A stretch of DNA of 64,000 nt from Terrisporobacter vanillatitrophus (GCF_051148895.1 NZ_CP154625.1:2666001-2730000); one strand, 5' to 3'; shown: positions 1 to 9,136, counted from the first letter of the stretch. The notes: generated by a model not told the origin, from the letters alone. Made by a program: numbers and translations.

Positions 1-6
1 AAAAAT

Positions 7-669
7 ATGAATTTAAATGAAGTGAAATCTTTAATAAAGTCAAAGGAAGTTTATTTAGGTAGCGATTTAGATGATTATATTATAAATTTAATACCAGAAG
101 GATTTAAAGGATATCTTTTAAGAGAGACTATTTCAAAAAAACATAACCTTACTTATCCTCTACTTTATAATGAATACGGTCAACCGTTAAAAGACCATAC
201 TCATAATAGTTTTTCTACAGTACTTTGGAAAAATTTTACTAATGAAACTTTTATTAAAGATTTAAATAATGAATTTAGTCGTAAGGACTTTCATTATTAT
301 GTAGATAAAAACATTGATACATTATATAACAATTTAATTAATAAAGCTGAAACTTTTAAAAATGAAAATATTATTATTATACCTTATAAAAATAATGTTT
401 TAGTTAAGTCTGTCAAAGAAATGATTATAAATAAGAAATTAGATTTTTCTTATGCTTTATCTTTTGTAGATATGAATAAGTTAAGAAAAGAAATGGAATC
501 CTTTGCTATTAATCTTTCTTATTACGATGAGTTTGATAAATTAGAAGATGATTTAGAAGAATGTTTAAATAAGTTTTTCAAATACAATGACAAAGAGTTA
601 TACGATCTATTAATCAACAAGTATAACTTTACTTTAATAGACGATAATAAGTTAGTTAAAATAATTTAA
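7..669 (+). CDS. hypothetical protein
   Basis: I do not recognise this 220-residue protein. It is soluble-looking, rich in Asn, Lys, Asp and Leu, with no signal peptide, membrane segment or obvious catalytic motif. The C-terminal third (about residues 165-215) looks helical and acidic. The ATG lies six bases from the window edge, so its ribosome binding site is outside and the true start could be further upstream. It ends just before a good intrinsic terminator and therefore closes its own transcription unit. AT-rich codon use matches the rest of the window. Confidence 0.6.
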   Translation: MNLNEVKSLIKSKEVYLGSDLDDYIINLIPEGFKGYLLRETISKKHNLTYPLLYNEYGQPLKDHTHNSFSTVLWKNFTNETFIKDLNNEFSRKDFHYYVDKNIDTLYNNLINKAETFKNENIIIIPYKNNVLVKSVKEMIINKKLDFSYALSFVDMNKLRKEMESFAINLSYYDEFDKLEDDLEECLNKFFKYNDKELYDLLINKYNFTLIDDNKLVKII

Positions 670-681
670 TTCATACAGAAA

Positions 682-711
682 AAAAGCCACTTTAGTAGGT
701 GGCTTTTCTTT
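682..711 (+). terminator. intrinsic terminator
   Basis: A perfect 9-bp stem (AAAAGCCAC at 682-690 with GTGGCTTTT at 699-707) with an 8-base loop is followed by a T-rich tail. It lies directly after the hypothetical gene ending at 669. Confidence 0.85.
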
Positions 712-774
712 CACATATGACTAGATATTACTAATATTTCGTTACTAATTAATACTAATATATATGAATTTTAA

Positions 775-975
775 TTATATTCTTACTACGTTAGCAGCTT
801 GAGGACCTTTTGCACCTTCAACTACGTCGAATTCTACGTTTTGTCCTTCTTCTAATGATTTGTATCCATCACCTTGTATAGCTGAGAAGTGTACGAATAC
901 ATCATCTCCACCTTCTACAGATATAAATCCAAATCCTTTTTCATTGTTAAACCATTTTACTACACCAGTTTTCAT
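775..975 (-). CDS. cspA: cold shock protein, CspA family
   Basis: A 66-residue single cold-shock domain protein, the usual family length. The RNA-binding motifs are visible: RNP1 as KGFGFI (about residues 13-18) and RNP2 as VFVHF (about 26-30). The family binds single-stranded RNA/DNA and acts as an RNA chaperone; the exact paralogue (cspA, B, C or D) cannot be told. It starts at ATG 975 behind an AGGAGG at about 986-991. A sigma-A-like promoter at 1038-1066 would give a leader of roughly 55 nt, shorter than the long thermosensing leader of E. coli cspA. It forms its own unit. Confidence 0.95.
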   Translation of the reverse strand: MKTGVVKWFNNEKGFGFISVEGGDDVFVHFSAIQGDGYKSLEEGQNVEFDVVEGAKGPQAANVVRI

Positions 976-1037
976 TTAATTAAATCCTCCTAAAAACACA
1001 CTTTAATTTAGCTGCTTAAAAATGCAACTTTAACCTA

Positions 1038-1066
1038 ACTTTAACATATATACATAGTTTTGTCAA
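1038..1066 (-). promoter_or_regulatory. predicted sigma-A promoter of csp
   Basis: On the minus strand a perfect TTGACA (1061-1066) is followed after 17 bp by TAAAGT (1038-1043), which is preceded by TGT, giving an extended -10. Transcription would start near 1030, about 55 nt before the cold shock gene. Confidence 0.6.
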
Positions 1067-1119
1067 ACTAATTTGTTTCTATACTATTTTTATAAATTTT
1101 TTATTATATAATTATATTT

Positions 1120-2268
1120 TTAGTAATTTACTTTAATTAAATGAAATTTAATAGCCTTATCGCTCCATCCTAAATCCCATGGAACTAATAGCCTATCTGT
1201 ATTATGGCAAGTTACTAAAGGATATCCTTTTGAGTCAAATCCTGTAACAGTAGATACATGAGTTATTCTTCCTTTTTTTTCATATCCAACAAAATCTCCA
1301 GGTCTTAAGTTGTAAGCCTCTCTATATACTTCCTCATAATTTCCTTTAGAAATATAACTTCCTCTTCCACTGTTTACTATATAATTTTTAAATCCTTGTG
1401 CATTTACCCAAGCTTTTGTTGCACTACCATTGGCATAATTCCAAATCTCATTTTTCTTAAATCTACCACTCTCATACATTATTTGTGATGCAAAATTGGC
1501 ACAATCTCCACCATCACCATTAAAATCACGATACTTTGTATTAAACTTTAGTCCAAACTCTTCATCTGCAGCAGCTCCGCAGTATCTATGTGCATACTGT
1601 ATAGCTTTTTCTTGCTCTTTTGTTAACTGTGGATGAATTTGTTCATGATTTATAATGCAGTTTTTTATATCATCAGATTTAATATTTTCTAAATTTAAAG
1701 AATCAGCAAAAGGGTCTGTATACCATTCCTTTACAATTATATAATTTCCACCTTTTATTTTTACATGAAGGTAATGATATGTACCTATTCTAAACATATT
1801 TATTTTGTCTGGATCATTTTCATAAGAATATTTATATTCTGTAGATACATCACAAATAATACCATATAGATTTTTTTCTCTTTCTCTCATCTTTTTTATT
1901 TTAACTTTTGTTTTTATATTGTTAAAATTTACTCCTTGTTTACTTGACCAATTTTCCAAGTACTTCATTTTTTTCACTTCTTGCTCATATGCCCAAAGGC
2001 CAAACTTAATATCAGTATCATAAAGTTCTTTTAATATATCTTCATTTTTATCTAAGATTGCTTTGTTTCTATAATCAAAAAGATTCTCCAAAAGTAAGGT
2101 ATATTGTTCACTTATTTCCTTTGGATGCTCATCATTATTATAAGCTTCTCTTATTAATGTTTCTTCCTTACATAGATTATTAGCCTTATAATTAATCAAT
2201 GCAAAAAATAAAACCAAGGATAAAGTAAATAACATATACTTAATATACTTATTTTGGGCTACCTTCAA
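1120..2268 (-). CDS. secreted/membrane-anchored amidase-domain protein
   Basis: A 382-residue protein with an N-terminal hydrophobic segment (about residues 11-27, signal peptide or anchor), a middle region of unknown fold, and a C-terminal putative amidase domain (Amidase_6-like). That domain shows the typical pattern AHRYCG, then a glycine-rich DGGDCANFASQ with the likely nucleophilic cysteine, a Trp/Ala-rich stretch, and a late HVSTVTG histidine. Such domains resemble NlpC/P60-type cysteine peptidases; the substrate is unknown, plausibly cell wall or an extracellular peptide. The start is TTG at 2268: a GGAGG lies 8 bases upstream, while the nearby ATG at 2272 opens a short dead frame. It is a single-gene unit. 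Confidence 0.8.
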   Translation of the reverse strand: MKVAQNKYIKYMLFTLSLVLFFALINYKANNLCKEETLIREAYNNDEHPKEISEQYTLLLENLFDYRNKAILDKNEDILKELYDTDIKFGLWAYEQEVKKMKYLENWSSKQGVNFNNIKTKVKIKKMREREKNLYGIICDVSTEYKYSYENDPDKINMFRIGTYHYLHVKIKGGNYIIVKEWYTDPFADSLNLENIKSDDIKNCIINHEQIHPQLTKEQEKAIQYAHRYCGAAADEEFGLKFNTKYRDFNGDGGDCANFASQIMYESGRFKKNEIWNYANGSATKAWVNAQGFKNYIVNSGRGSYISKGNYEEVYREAYNLRPGDFVGYEKKGRITHVSTVTGFDSKGYPLVTCHNTDRLLVPWDLGWSDKAIKFHLIKVNY

Positions 2269-2489
2269 GCATTACACCTCCTAATAAAAAGTACATGAAT
2301 TTTTAATTTAATTTTAGTATGTCCAAATAGTTATAAATAATTTTAGGATTATTTGCAAATTTATAGATAAAATTGTATTAGTACGCTTTTTATTTTCTAA
2401 TTAATATTTAAAAGATTAACAATTTTTTATTTTTTATAGTAATATAAAATTATATGATAATTTTAATGTTTTAAAATGGAGGTTTATAG

Positions 2490-3308
2490 ATGTTAAAAAA
2501 AGTAGCTGCCATAAATGATTTATCTGGTATTGGAAAATGCTCTCTTACTGTAGCAATTCCCATATTATCAGCTTTAAAAGTACAATGCTGTCCATTTCCT
2601 ACAGCTATTTTATCGAGCCAAACTGGTTTTAGTGAATATACCTTTTTAGATTTGACTGATGAAATGAAAAAATACTCAAATACTTGGAAAAATTTAAATT
2701 TAGAAATAAATACCATATGTAGTGGGTTTTTGGGTTCAATAGATCAAATAGATATTGTAAGTAATTTTATTAAAGAGAACCCTCAGTCTTTTGTTATTGT
2801 TGATCCAGTTCTTGGTGATGATGGTGTATTATATCCCATATTTAATGAAAAAACATGTGTTGAGATGAAAAATTTAGTTATGCATTCAAATCTAATTACA
2901 CCAAATATTACTGAAGCTTGTCTATTATTAAGTAAGCAATTTAAAAAAGATTTTAGTGAAAAGGAAATTGTAAATATAGCTAAAGATTTAAGTAATTTAG
3001 GTCCTGAAAAAGTAATCATAACTGGTATAATTAGGAATGAAATGATTTATAACTTATCTTATGATAGAAAAACTGATAAATCCTTTACATATGGTCTTAA
3101 ATATAATAAATGTTCTTATAGTGGTACTGGTGATATTTTTGTTTCAATAATATGCGGACTTATAACAAATAATTACGACTTAGATTTTGCAGTAAAAACA
3201 GCATCTGATTTTATATACAAATGTGTTTCTTATACTTATAAATACGAAAATGATCGAAATCAAGGAGTTATGTTTGAAATGTTTTTAAATGATTTAACTT
3301 CAATTTGA
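2490..3308 (+). CDS. pdxY: pyridoxamine/pyridoxal kinase family protein
   Basis: A 272-residue ribokinase-fold enzyme of the PdxY/PdxK type, which phosphorylates pyridoxal or pyridoxamine to the PLP-series cofactors. Seen are the N-terminal NDLSGIGKCSLT substrate loop, the IVDPVLGD stretch near residue 103, the TPNITEA motif near 139, and the anion-hole/catalytic SGTGD motif near residue 210. It starts at an ATG 7 bases after GGAGG (2478-2482). Two PLP-dependent aminotransferases lie about 550 bases downstream on the same strand, so it may help supply their cofactor (inference). The exact vitamer preference is not readable. Confidence 0.88.
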   Translation: MLKKVAAINDLSGIGKCSLTVAIPILSALKVQCCPFPTAILSSQTGFSEYTFLDLTDEMKKYSNTWKNLNLEINTICSGFLGSIDQIDIVSNFIKENPQSFVIVDPVLGDDGVLYPIFNEKTCVEMKNLVMHSNLITPNITEACLLLSKQFKKDFSEKEIVNIAKDLSNLGPEKVIITGIIRNEMIYNLSYDRKTDKSFTYGLKYNKCSYSGTGDIFVSIICGLITNNYDLDFAVKTASDFIYKCVSYTYKYENDRNQGVMFEMFLNDLTSI

Positions 3309-3396
3309 TAAAAAAATCTAAATATTAATTAAAACTTATTCTATATCTTCTTTTAAGCTTATAAAATATAATATAGCCCTAAAGGAGGATATTTTT

Positions 3397-3717
3397 ATGG
3401 ATATAAATCAAAAAGCTAAAGAACTTGCTTATTATATTAAAGGTACTAAAGAATTTAAAACAATGAATAGATGTAAAGAGGAACTTGAAAGAAATAAGTC
3501 TTTAAAAAGACATCTAGATGCATATTTAAATAAAAAAAATCAAATTTACTCTAGATATAAAATTGATGATGCAAATAAAAGGGTATCCAAACTCGATAAA
3601 GAATATATTAATTTTTTCAGTGATCCTCTTGTAATAAATTATATGAATAGTACTAATGAATTTAATTCTATGATGAAGAAAATTTATTCATCAATAGAAA
3701 GTGAGCTCTTAAAATAA
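3397..3717 (+). CDS. YlbF/YmcA family protein
   Basis: A 106-residue all-helical protein with the layout of the YlbF/YmcA (Com_YlbF) family: an N-terminal AKELAYYIKGTKEF helix, a central charged helix (about residues 25-70), and a C-terminal EFNSMMKKIYSSIES helix. In Bacillus, YlbF, YmcA and YaaT form a complex that affects RNase Y activity, competence and sporulation; RNase Y itself is encoded at 27.8-29.4 kb here. It lies 88 bases after the pyridoxamine kinase gene, has an AAGGAGG site, and is closed by a very long hairpin at 3728-3775. Which paralogue it is remains open. Confidence 0.75.
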   Translation: MDINQKAKELAYYIKGTKEFKTMNRCKEELERNKSLKRHLDAYLNKKNQIYSRYKIDDANKRVSKLDKEYINFFSDPLVINYMNSTNEFNSMMKKIYSSIESELLK

Positions 3718-3727
3718 ATTATATTTG

Positions 3728-3775
3728 TAACATATTAAAACTTCCATATAATCATATGGAAGTTTTAATATGTTA
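3728..3775 (+). terminator. long perfect hairpin, probable terminator
   Basis: A 22-bp perfect inverted repeat (3728-3749 with 3754-3775) with a 4-base AATC loop follows the YlbF gene. The stem includes an A4/T4 block that could act as the terminator tract; the bases after the stem are only moderately T-rich. Confidence 0.6.
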
Positions 3776-3858
3776 TTGACTTTTATAAATATAAAGAATT
3801 ATGATTTATGTAATATGTTATTATTATATATGTTTAATTTGTTAGGGGTGAAAATACA

Positions 3859-5181
3859 ATGAATCTTACTAATAAAGATATTTGTGAGAGAGAAAAAAAG
3901 GTTTTATCAAGTATTCAAAAACTACCTTATTGTCCAATAGCTATAAAAAGTGGAAAAGGAGCTTTACTATATGACTATGATGGAAATGAATATATAGACT
4001 TTCTATCAAGTGCTTCTTCTGCAAATATAGGCCATGGTAATAAAGAAATTATCCAAGCTGTAAAAAATCAAATGGACAAAATTACACAATATACTATTGC
4101 TTATTTCACTTGTGAAGCGCCAGTAATTCTTGCAGAAAAAATAATAAACTTAGTTCCTGGAGATAACAATAAAAAAGTTCTTTATAGTACTAATGGCTCA
4201 GAGTCTATAGATGCAGCTATAAAATTATCAAAAGGATATACTGGTAGAAATAAAATCATATCATTTCATGGAGCTTATCATGGAAGTACTTATGGATCTC
4301 TTTCAATTTCTGCCATAAGCTTAAATATGAGAAAAAAGATAGGTTCTCTTTTACCTGATATTTATCATTTTAGCTATCCTATTTGTATCAAATGTCCCTA
4401 TGGTAAAAATGAAGCTGAATGTAATCTGGAGTGTTTGGAAGAAATAAAGAATGCTTTTCAAATGTATTTACCTGCTGATGAAGTAGCTGCTGTATTTTTC
4501 GAACCCATCGCTGGTGATTCTGGTATTATTGTTCCTCCAATAAAATATGTAACTAACCTCTATAAATTATGTCAAGAGAACAATATATTATTTGTAGTTG
4601 ATGAGATTCAACAAAGCTTAGGTAGATGTGGCTATTGGTTTTCTATAGAACATTTCAATATTGAACCTGACTTAATTGTTATGGGAAAATCTTGTGGTGG
4701 AGGCCTACCTTTAGGAATGGTAATTGGTAAAAATGAAATTATGGAATGTTTAAGCGCTCCTGCTCATGCTTTTACGCTTTCGGGAAATGCTACTGTGTGT
4801 GTTGCAGCCTTAAAAATGATTGAAATATTTGAGCGAGATAATATAATTGAACAAACTAAAGAAAAGGGTTCCTATTTAATGGACAAATTAAATTACTTAA
4901 AAGATAAGTATCCTAATATTATAAAAGATGTACGTGGTTTAGGCTTATCTATAGGCGTTGACTTACCCCATAAACTTGCTACAAAGAAAATATGCTATCA
5001 ATGCATCAAAAATGGTCTACTACTTATATCTTTAGGTGAAAATACTCTTCGAATTCAGCCACCTTTAGTTATTACTAAAACACAATTAGATAAATCTATT
5101 GAAATATTAGAAAATTCTATTAATGATTTTATAAGAGGAAAAATCAGTGATGATGCTTATATTTTTATAAATGGATGGTAA
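3859..5181 (+). CDS. class III aminotransferase (4-aminobutyrate/ornithine type)
   Basis: A 440-residue PLP-dependent aminotransferase of class III. Visible are the GSESIDAAIKL region near residue 113 that binds the cofactor phosphate, HGAYHGST near 138, the VDEIQ aspartate near 243, and the PLP lysine in VMGKSCGGGLPLG near residue 278. Family members transfer omega-amino groups (GABA, ornithine, acetylornithine and others); the substrate is not readable. It contains an unusual cysteine-rich insert near residues 175-195 (CIKCPYGKNEAEC), a possible metal-binding or redox feature shared with some 2,2-dialkylglycine/AgaT-like members. It starts after GGGGTG and is followed after 19 bases by a second aminotransferase, probably one operon. 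Confidence 0.88.
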   Translation: MNLTNKDICEREKKVLSSIQKLPYCPIAIKSGKGALLYDYDGNEYIDFLSSASSANIGHGNKEIIQAVKNQMDKITQYTIAYFTCEAPVILAEKIINLVPGDNNKKVLYSTNGSESIDAAIKLSKGYTGRNKIISFHGAYHGSTYGSLSISAISLNMRKKIGSLLPDIYHFSYPICIKCPYGKNEAECNLECLEEIKNAFQMYLPADEVAAVFFEPIAGDSGIIVPPIKYVTNLYKLCQENNILFVVDEIQQSLGRCGYWFSIEHFNIEPDLIVMGKSCGGGLPLGMVIGKNEIMECLSAPAHAFTLSGNATVCVAALKMIEIFERDNIIEQTKEKGSYLMDKLNYLKDKYPNIIKDVRGLGLSIGVDLPHKLATKKICYQCIKNGLLLISLGENTLRIQPPLVITKTQLDKSIEILENSINDFIRGKISDDAYIFINGW

Positions 5182-5200
5182 ATAAAAAGGAGGTTAATAT

Positions 5201-6295
5201 TTGAATTATAAAATTAACAAGTATGTTATGGAAGAAACTTTTTTATCTTATGCAAAAGAAGAAGATTTATCACAAACATACATAGATTGCTACGATGGCA
5301 TAAATAATATTACTTTTTCATCAAATGTTAAGGATGCTTTTAATAAATTGAACTACTCTACCTTAAAAAATTATCCTCGTGGAAATCATCTTAAAGAATC
5401 TATAAAGAATTATTGGAGTAGTAAGATTGACTTAAATTTTAATAATATTATATTAACTGAAGGTTCTATTAATGGAATATATTTATCTAATAAATTATTT
5501 TTGAAACCCAATGATAATGTTTTAGGATGTACTCCTCAATTTCCTGAATATGCCATGGATGTTAAAATGCATGGAGGAAATTTTAATTACTATACTCTAA
5601 AAGAGGAAAATAACCATCTCTTTAACGAAGATGAATTTATTAAACTTATAAATAATACTTACAAATTAATATATTTAGATAATCCCAATAATCCCACAGG
5701 TCAAATTATTTCACTAAAACAAATTGAAAAAATAATTAAAGTTGCAAAAAATCATGACATAGTCGTTGTAGTTGACGAAGCCTATGGTGATTATATGAAT
5801 ACAGAAAATTCCGCCACAAACTTAATAAACAAATATGATAATGTAATTATACTTAAAACATTTTCTAAATTTTTTGCTTTAGCAGGAACTAGAGCTGGTT
5901 ATATGATAGTCCCAAATAATTTATATGATCTTATAAATAAAATTTCTAATCCTTATTGTATAAATGAAATTGGTCGCCAAATGGCTTCTATCGCATTAAA
6001 TGATAATAATTTTATAAAGGAAACTCTATATATAAATAAAAAAATTAAATCTTATTTTTTTAAGTCATGGAAAAACCTCATAATCTCACACACTGACAAA
6101 ACAGTTTCCATTTTTTTATTGCACCACAAAAATCCAAGTATAAATCTTGAAAAAGAATTTGCCAAGTTTAATATTGATGTAGTAAATGGCTGTGCCTATA
6201 TAGATTTAGGTGAAAATTATGCAAGACTAAGAATTCCAAAAGAGAAAGATTTAGAAAAAGTATTACTAGCTTTTGAATATATTGATAAATTATAA
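5201..6295 (+). CDS. histidinol-phosphate aminotransferase-like class I/II enzyme
   Basis: A 364-residue fold-type I PLP enzyme related to HisC and CobD (threonine-phosphate decarboxylase). Motifs seen: LDNPNNPTGQ near residue 165, VVDEAYGDY near 190, and the lysine-bearing TFSKFFALAGTRAGY near 222, with a late RLRIP arginine. No other histidine or cobalamin genes are nearby, so a specialised role with the preceding class III aminotransferase is more likely than histidine synthesis (inference). The start is TTG at 5201, chosen because AAGGAGG ends 7-8 bases upstream. It ends at a strong terminator that it shares, convergently, with the P-type ATPase. Confidence 0.85.
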   Translation: MNYKINKYVMEETFLSYAKEEDLSQTYIDCYDGINNITFSSNVKDAFNKLNYSTLKNYPRGNHLKESIKNYWSSKIDLNFNNIILTEGSINGIYLSNKLFLKPNDNVLGCTPQFPEYAMDVKMHGGNFNYYTLKEENNHLFNEDEFIKLINNTYKLIYLDNPNNPTGQIISLKQIEKIIKVAKNHDIVVVVDEAYGDYMNTENSATNLINKYDNVIILKTFSKFFALAGTRAGYMIVPNNLYDLINKISNPYCINEIGRQMASIALNDNNFIKETLYINKKIKSYFFKSWKNLIISHTDKTVSIFLLHHKNPSINLEKEFAKFNIDVVNGCAYIDLGENYARLRIPKEKDLEKVLLAFEYIDKL

Positions 6296-6305
6296 ATGCA
6301 TAAAT

Positions 6306-6333
6306 AAGGAACTGTACTATACAGTTCCTTTTT
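6306..6333 (+). terminator. intrinsic terminator
   Basis: A 10-bp perfect stem (AAGGAACTGT at 6306-6315 with ACAGTTCCTT at 6321-6330) is followed by a T5 run. It ends the aminotransferase operon and separates it from the convergent ATPase gene. Confidence 0.85.
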
Positions 6334-6337
6334 ATAA

Positions 6338-8980
6338 TTATTTTACTTCATATCTTCTTTGGAAAAACTTAACTAATTCTACTATAGGTATTACTGTAAA
6401 TGATATCAAAAGGGATACACCATATTCTATAATTGATATACTTTCCAATCCAAAAGCATTTGACAAAAATGGTATATAAATTACTGCAAGAGTAAGTAAA
6501 AGTGACAATATCATTGCACCCCATAAAAACTTATTTTGAGATTTTATAGTAAATATAGAACTTCTTCTAGAACGAAGATTAAATGAGTGAAATATTTCTG
6601 CCATTGACATAGTTAAAAATGCCATTGTCATTCCGTCTGCACTATTCACAAACTCCCATATTCCGCTTTCCATATAGTGGCCAACTACATAAGCGACTAT
6701 AGTAATTATGGCTATCATAAATCCTTGCCATATTATATCAATATTTACCCTACCAGCAAATATGCTTTCTTTTGAATCTCTAGGCGATCTTTTCATTATG
6801 CCATCTTCTGCTTTTTCTGTTCCAAGAGCTAAAGCTGGAAAACAATCAGTAATTAAGTTAATCCATAATAAATGAACAGGTTTTAAAATAACAAAACCTA
6901 CTAAAGTTGCAAAGAATATAGCTACAACTTCACTTAAGTTAGATGATAATAAAAACTGAATGGATTTTCTAATATTGTCATAAATTCTTCTACCCTCTTC
7001 TACTGCATGAACTATAGTAGCAAAATTATCATCAGCAAGAACCATATCTGATACGTTTTTAGTAACATCTGTACCAGTTATACCCATTCCCACACCTATA
7101 TCAGCGATTTTTATGGCTGGAGCATCATTTACTCCATCTCCTGTCATGGCAGAAATTTTTCCTTTTTTCTTCCATGTATTTACTATTCTAACTTTATGTT
7201 CTGGCTGAACCCTAGCATATACTGAGTATTTTTCTATATTCTTTTCAAACTCTTCATCACTAATTTCATTAAGCATTGCACCTGTTATAGCTTCACTACT
7301 ATCTTTTATTATTCCTAACTCTATGGCTATAGCAACTGCCGTATCTTTGTGATCTCCTGTAATCATAATAGGTCTAATTCCTGCACTATTACATTCTTTT
7401 ATAGCATCTACTACTTCTTCTCTTACTGGATCTATCATTCCTGTAAGACCTACAAATATAAGGTTATTTTCTAATGTTTCGCTAGCAATCTCTCTTGGTA
7501 CTTCTTCATAATATCTTATAGCAGAACATAAAACTCGAAGAGCTTTATCCGCCATATCTTTATTTTCTTTAATTATTTCATTTCTAATCTCTTCACTTAA
7601 TTCTTCTACTTTATTATTTATAAATATCTTATTACAACGTTTTAATATTACATCAGGGGCTCCTTTTGTGTATTGAACATAGTTATCTTTGTTTTTATGA
7701 ATAGTAGTCATCATTTTTCTATTTGAATCAAAAGGTAGTTCCTTAACACGAATTTCAGTTTTTACTAAATCATTTTTATTTAATCCTAATTTGTATGCAT
7801 AATTGACTAAAGCACATTCTGTAGGTTCGCCCATAGCTTTTTTACTGTCTTCATCTAGTGTGGCATCACTACAAAGTGCCATGGATTTAGCCAAAAGTTT
7901 TTCATCATATCCATAATATTTAACAACAGTCATCTTATTTTGTGTTAAAGTTCCTGTTTTGTCTGAACAAATAATTTGAGCACACCCTAAAGTTTCTACT
8001 GCCGTTAGTTTTCTTATAATAGCACTTTTCTTAGACATATTTGTAACTCCAATAGCTAAAACTATTGTAACCACTGTAGCTAAGCCTTCTGGTATGGCTG
8101 CCACTGCTAAACTTACAGCAACCATAAATGTATCTATAAGTACTTCGCCATTTAAATCAGGATAGGATTTTCCAAGGGTAAATAAAAATATAAAAATACA
8201 TATTCCTATAACTAAAAAACTAAGAGTTTTACTAAGTTGGCTCAGTTTAACTTGTAAAGGAGTTTGACTTTCTTTTGTATTAGAAAGTACATGGGCTATT
8301 TTTCCCATTTCTGTATTCATTCCTGTAGCTGTTATTACAGCTCTACCACGACCATAAACAACTGAACTTCCCATGTATACCATATTTTTTCTATCACCTA
8401 AAGATATATCTTTTTCACCAGATGATAATGACAATGTGTCATTATTCTTTGTAACTGCTAAAGATTCTCCTGTTAAGGCAGCTTCTTCAATTTTTAAACT
8501 GGCAGTTTCTATGATTCTTCCGTCTGCTGGTACTGCATCTCCTGCTTCTAATAAAATTATATCTCCTAGAACAACCTCTTCACTTTTAATTATTAATTGT
8601 TTATTATTTCTTATTACTTTACATGTTGATGCAGTCATATTTTGCAAAGCTTCTATAGCTTTTTCTGATTTATTTTCTTGATACACTCCAAGTATTCCAT
8701 TGATTATTACTACTGCTAATATTATAAAAACATCTGCAAAAGACTCATTGGCATAAGCTGCTGTTATACCTGATATTATGGCAGCTAAAATAAGAATAAT
8801 CGTCATTGGATTAGTTAATTCTTTTAAAAATTTCACAATTATTGGAGTATTTTTGCCTTCTTCAAGCTTATTTAATCCATTTTCTTTTAATCTAATCTTA
8901 CTTTCCTCTTCGTTTATTCCTTCAAAACTAGAGCCTAATGAATTTAATATTTTTTTGTAACTAATCAAGTATTCTCTCAT
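6338..8980 (-). CDS. P-type cation-transporting ATPase (Ca2+/Mn2+ type)
   Basis: An 880-residue P2-type ATPase with all domains: cation N-terminal domain, paired membrane helices (about residues 60-97), the actuator TGES loop near residue 172, the M4 PEGL motif near 305, the phosphorylation site DKTGTLT with Asp340, the hinge TGDGVND near 625, and six C-terminal membrane helices including NLITDCFPALALG. This is the calcium-ATPase (PMCA/SERCA-like) group. The leader carries a yybP-ykoY manganese riboswitch, so Mn2+ efflux is the likely role, as for the riboswitch-controlled Lactococcus YoaB (knowledge plus inference). The start follows AAAGGAGG. It is monocistronic. Confidence 0.93.
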   Translation of the reverse strand: MREYLISYKKILNSLGSSFEGINEEESKIRLKENGLNKLEEGKNTPIIVKFLKELTNPMTIILILAAIISGITAAYANESFADVFIILAVVIINGILGVYQENKSEKAIEALQNMTASTCKVIRNNKQLIIKSEEVVLGDIILLEAGDAVPADGRIIETASLKIEEAALTGESLAVTKNNDTLSLSSGEKDISLGDRKNMVYMGSSVVYGRGRAVITATGMNTEMGKIAHVLSNTKESQTPLQVKLSQLSKTLSFLVIGICIFIFLFTLGKSYPDLNGEVLIDTFMVAVSLAVAAIPEGLATVVTIVLAIGVTNMSKKSAIIRKLTAVETLGCAQIICSDKTGTLTQNKMTVVKYYGYDEKLLAKSMALCSDATLDEDSKKAMGEPTECALVNYAYKLGLNKNDLVKTEIRVKELPFDSNRKMMTTIHKNKDNYVQYTKGAPDVILKRCNKIFINNKVEELSEEIRNEIIKENKDMADKALRVLCSAIRYYEEVPREIASETLENNLIFVGLTGMIDPVREEVVDAIKECNSAGIRPIMITGDHKDTAVAIAIELGIIKDSSEAITGAMLNEISDEEFEKNIEKYSVYARVQPEHKVRIVNTWKKKGKISAMTGDGVNDAPAIKIADIGVGMGITGTDVTKNVSDMVLADDNFATIVHAVEEGRRIYDNIRKSIQFLLSSNLSEVVAIFFATLVGFVILKPVHLLWINLITDCFPALALGTEKAEDGIMKRSPRDSKESIFAGRVNIDIIWQGFMIAIITIVAYVVGHYMESGIWEFVNSADGMTMAFLTMSMAEIFHSFNLRSRRSSIFTIKSQNKFLWGAMILSLLLTLAVIYIPFLSNAFGLESISIIEYGVSLLISFTVIPIVELVKFFQRRYEVK

Positions 8981-9011
8981 TTTATTACCTCCTTTTTATT
9001 ATTATGAATAT

Positions 9012-9057
9012 AAAAAATGAGACCTATGTATAGAGAAATCTATACACAAGTCTCATT
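9012..9057 (-). terminator. riboswitch expression-platform terminator
   Basis: On the minus strand an interrupted hairpin pairs AATGAGAC (9050-9057) with GTCTCATT (9016-9023), with an inner GTATAGA/TCTATAC stem (9028-9034 with 9039-9045). It is followed by a T6 tract (9012-9017). Its 5' arm overlaps the 3' strand of the riboswitch P1 helix, so the two structures exclude each other. That fits Mn2+-dependent antitermination ahead of the ATPase. Confidence 0.8.
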
Positions 9058-9136
9058 CATTAAGATAAACCAGACTGAATTCTCAGCCAAGATGTTGATT
9101 TACCTCGCATATACTGCGGAACTACTCCCCTGTGGA
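9045..9136 (-). ncRNA. yybP-ykoY manganese riboswitch aptamer
   Basis: The minus strand shows the hallmark GGGGAGTAG (9122-9130), a short helix-loop, then TCAACATCTTGGCTGAG and a P3-like helix (TAAATC with GGTTTA). P1 can form between CCACAGG (9129-9135) and CTTGTG (9045-9050), the latter inside the terminator arm. These are the conserved elements of the yybP-ykoY family, which senses Mn2+ and commonly precedes manganese exporters and P-type ATPases. It lies in the leader of the ATPase gene starting at 8980. Confidence 0.85.

Noticed and set aside
2471..3019. Two minus-strand frames inside the pyridoxamine kinase gene
   Set aside because: The kinase has complete family motifs and a good ribosome binding site; the opposite frames show no protein-like features.
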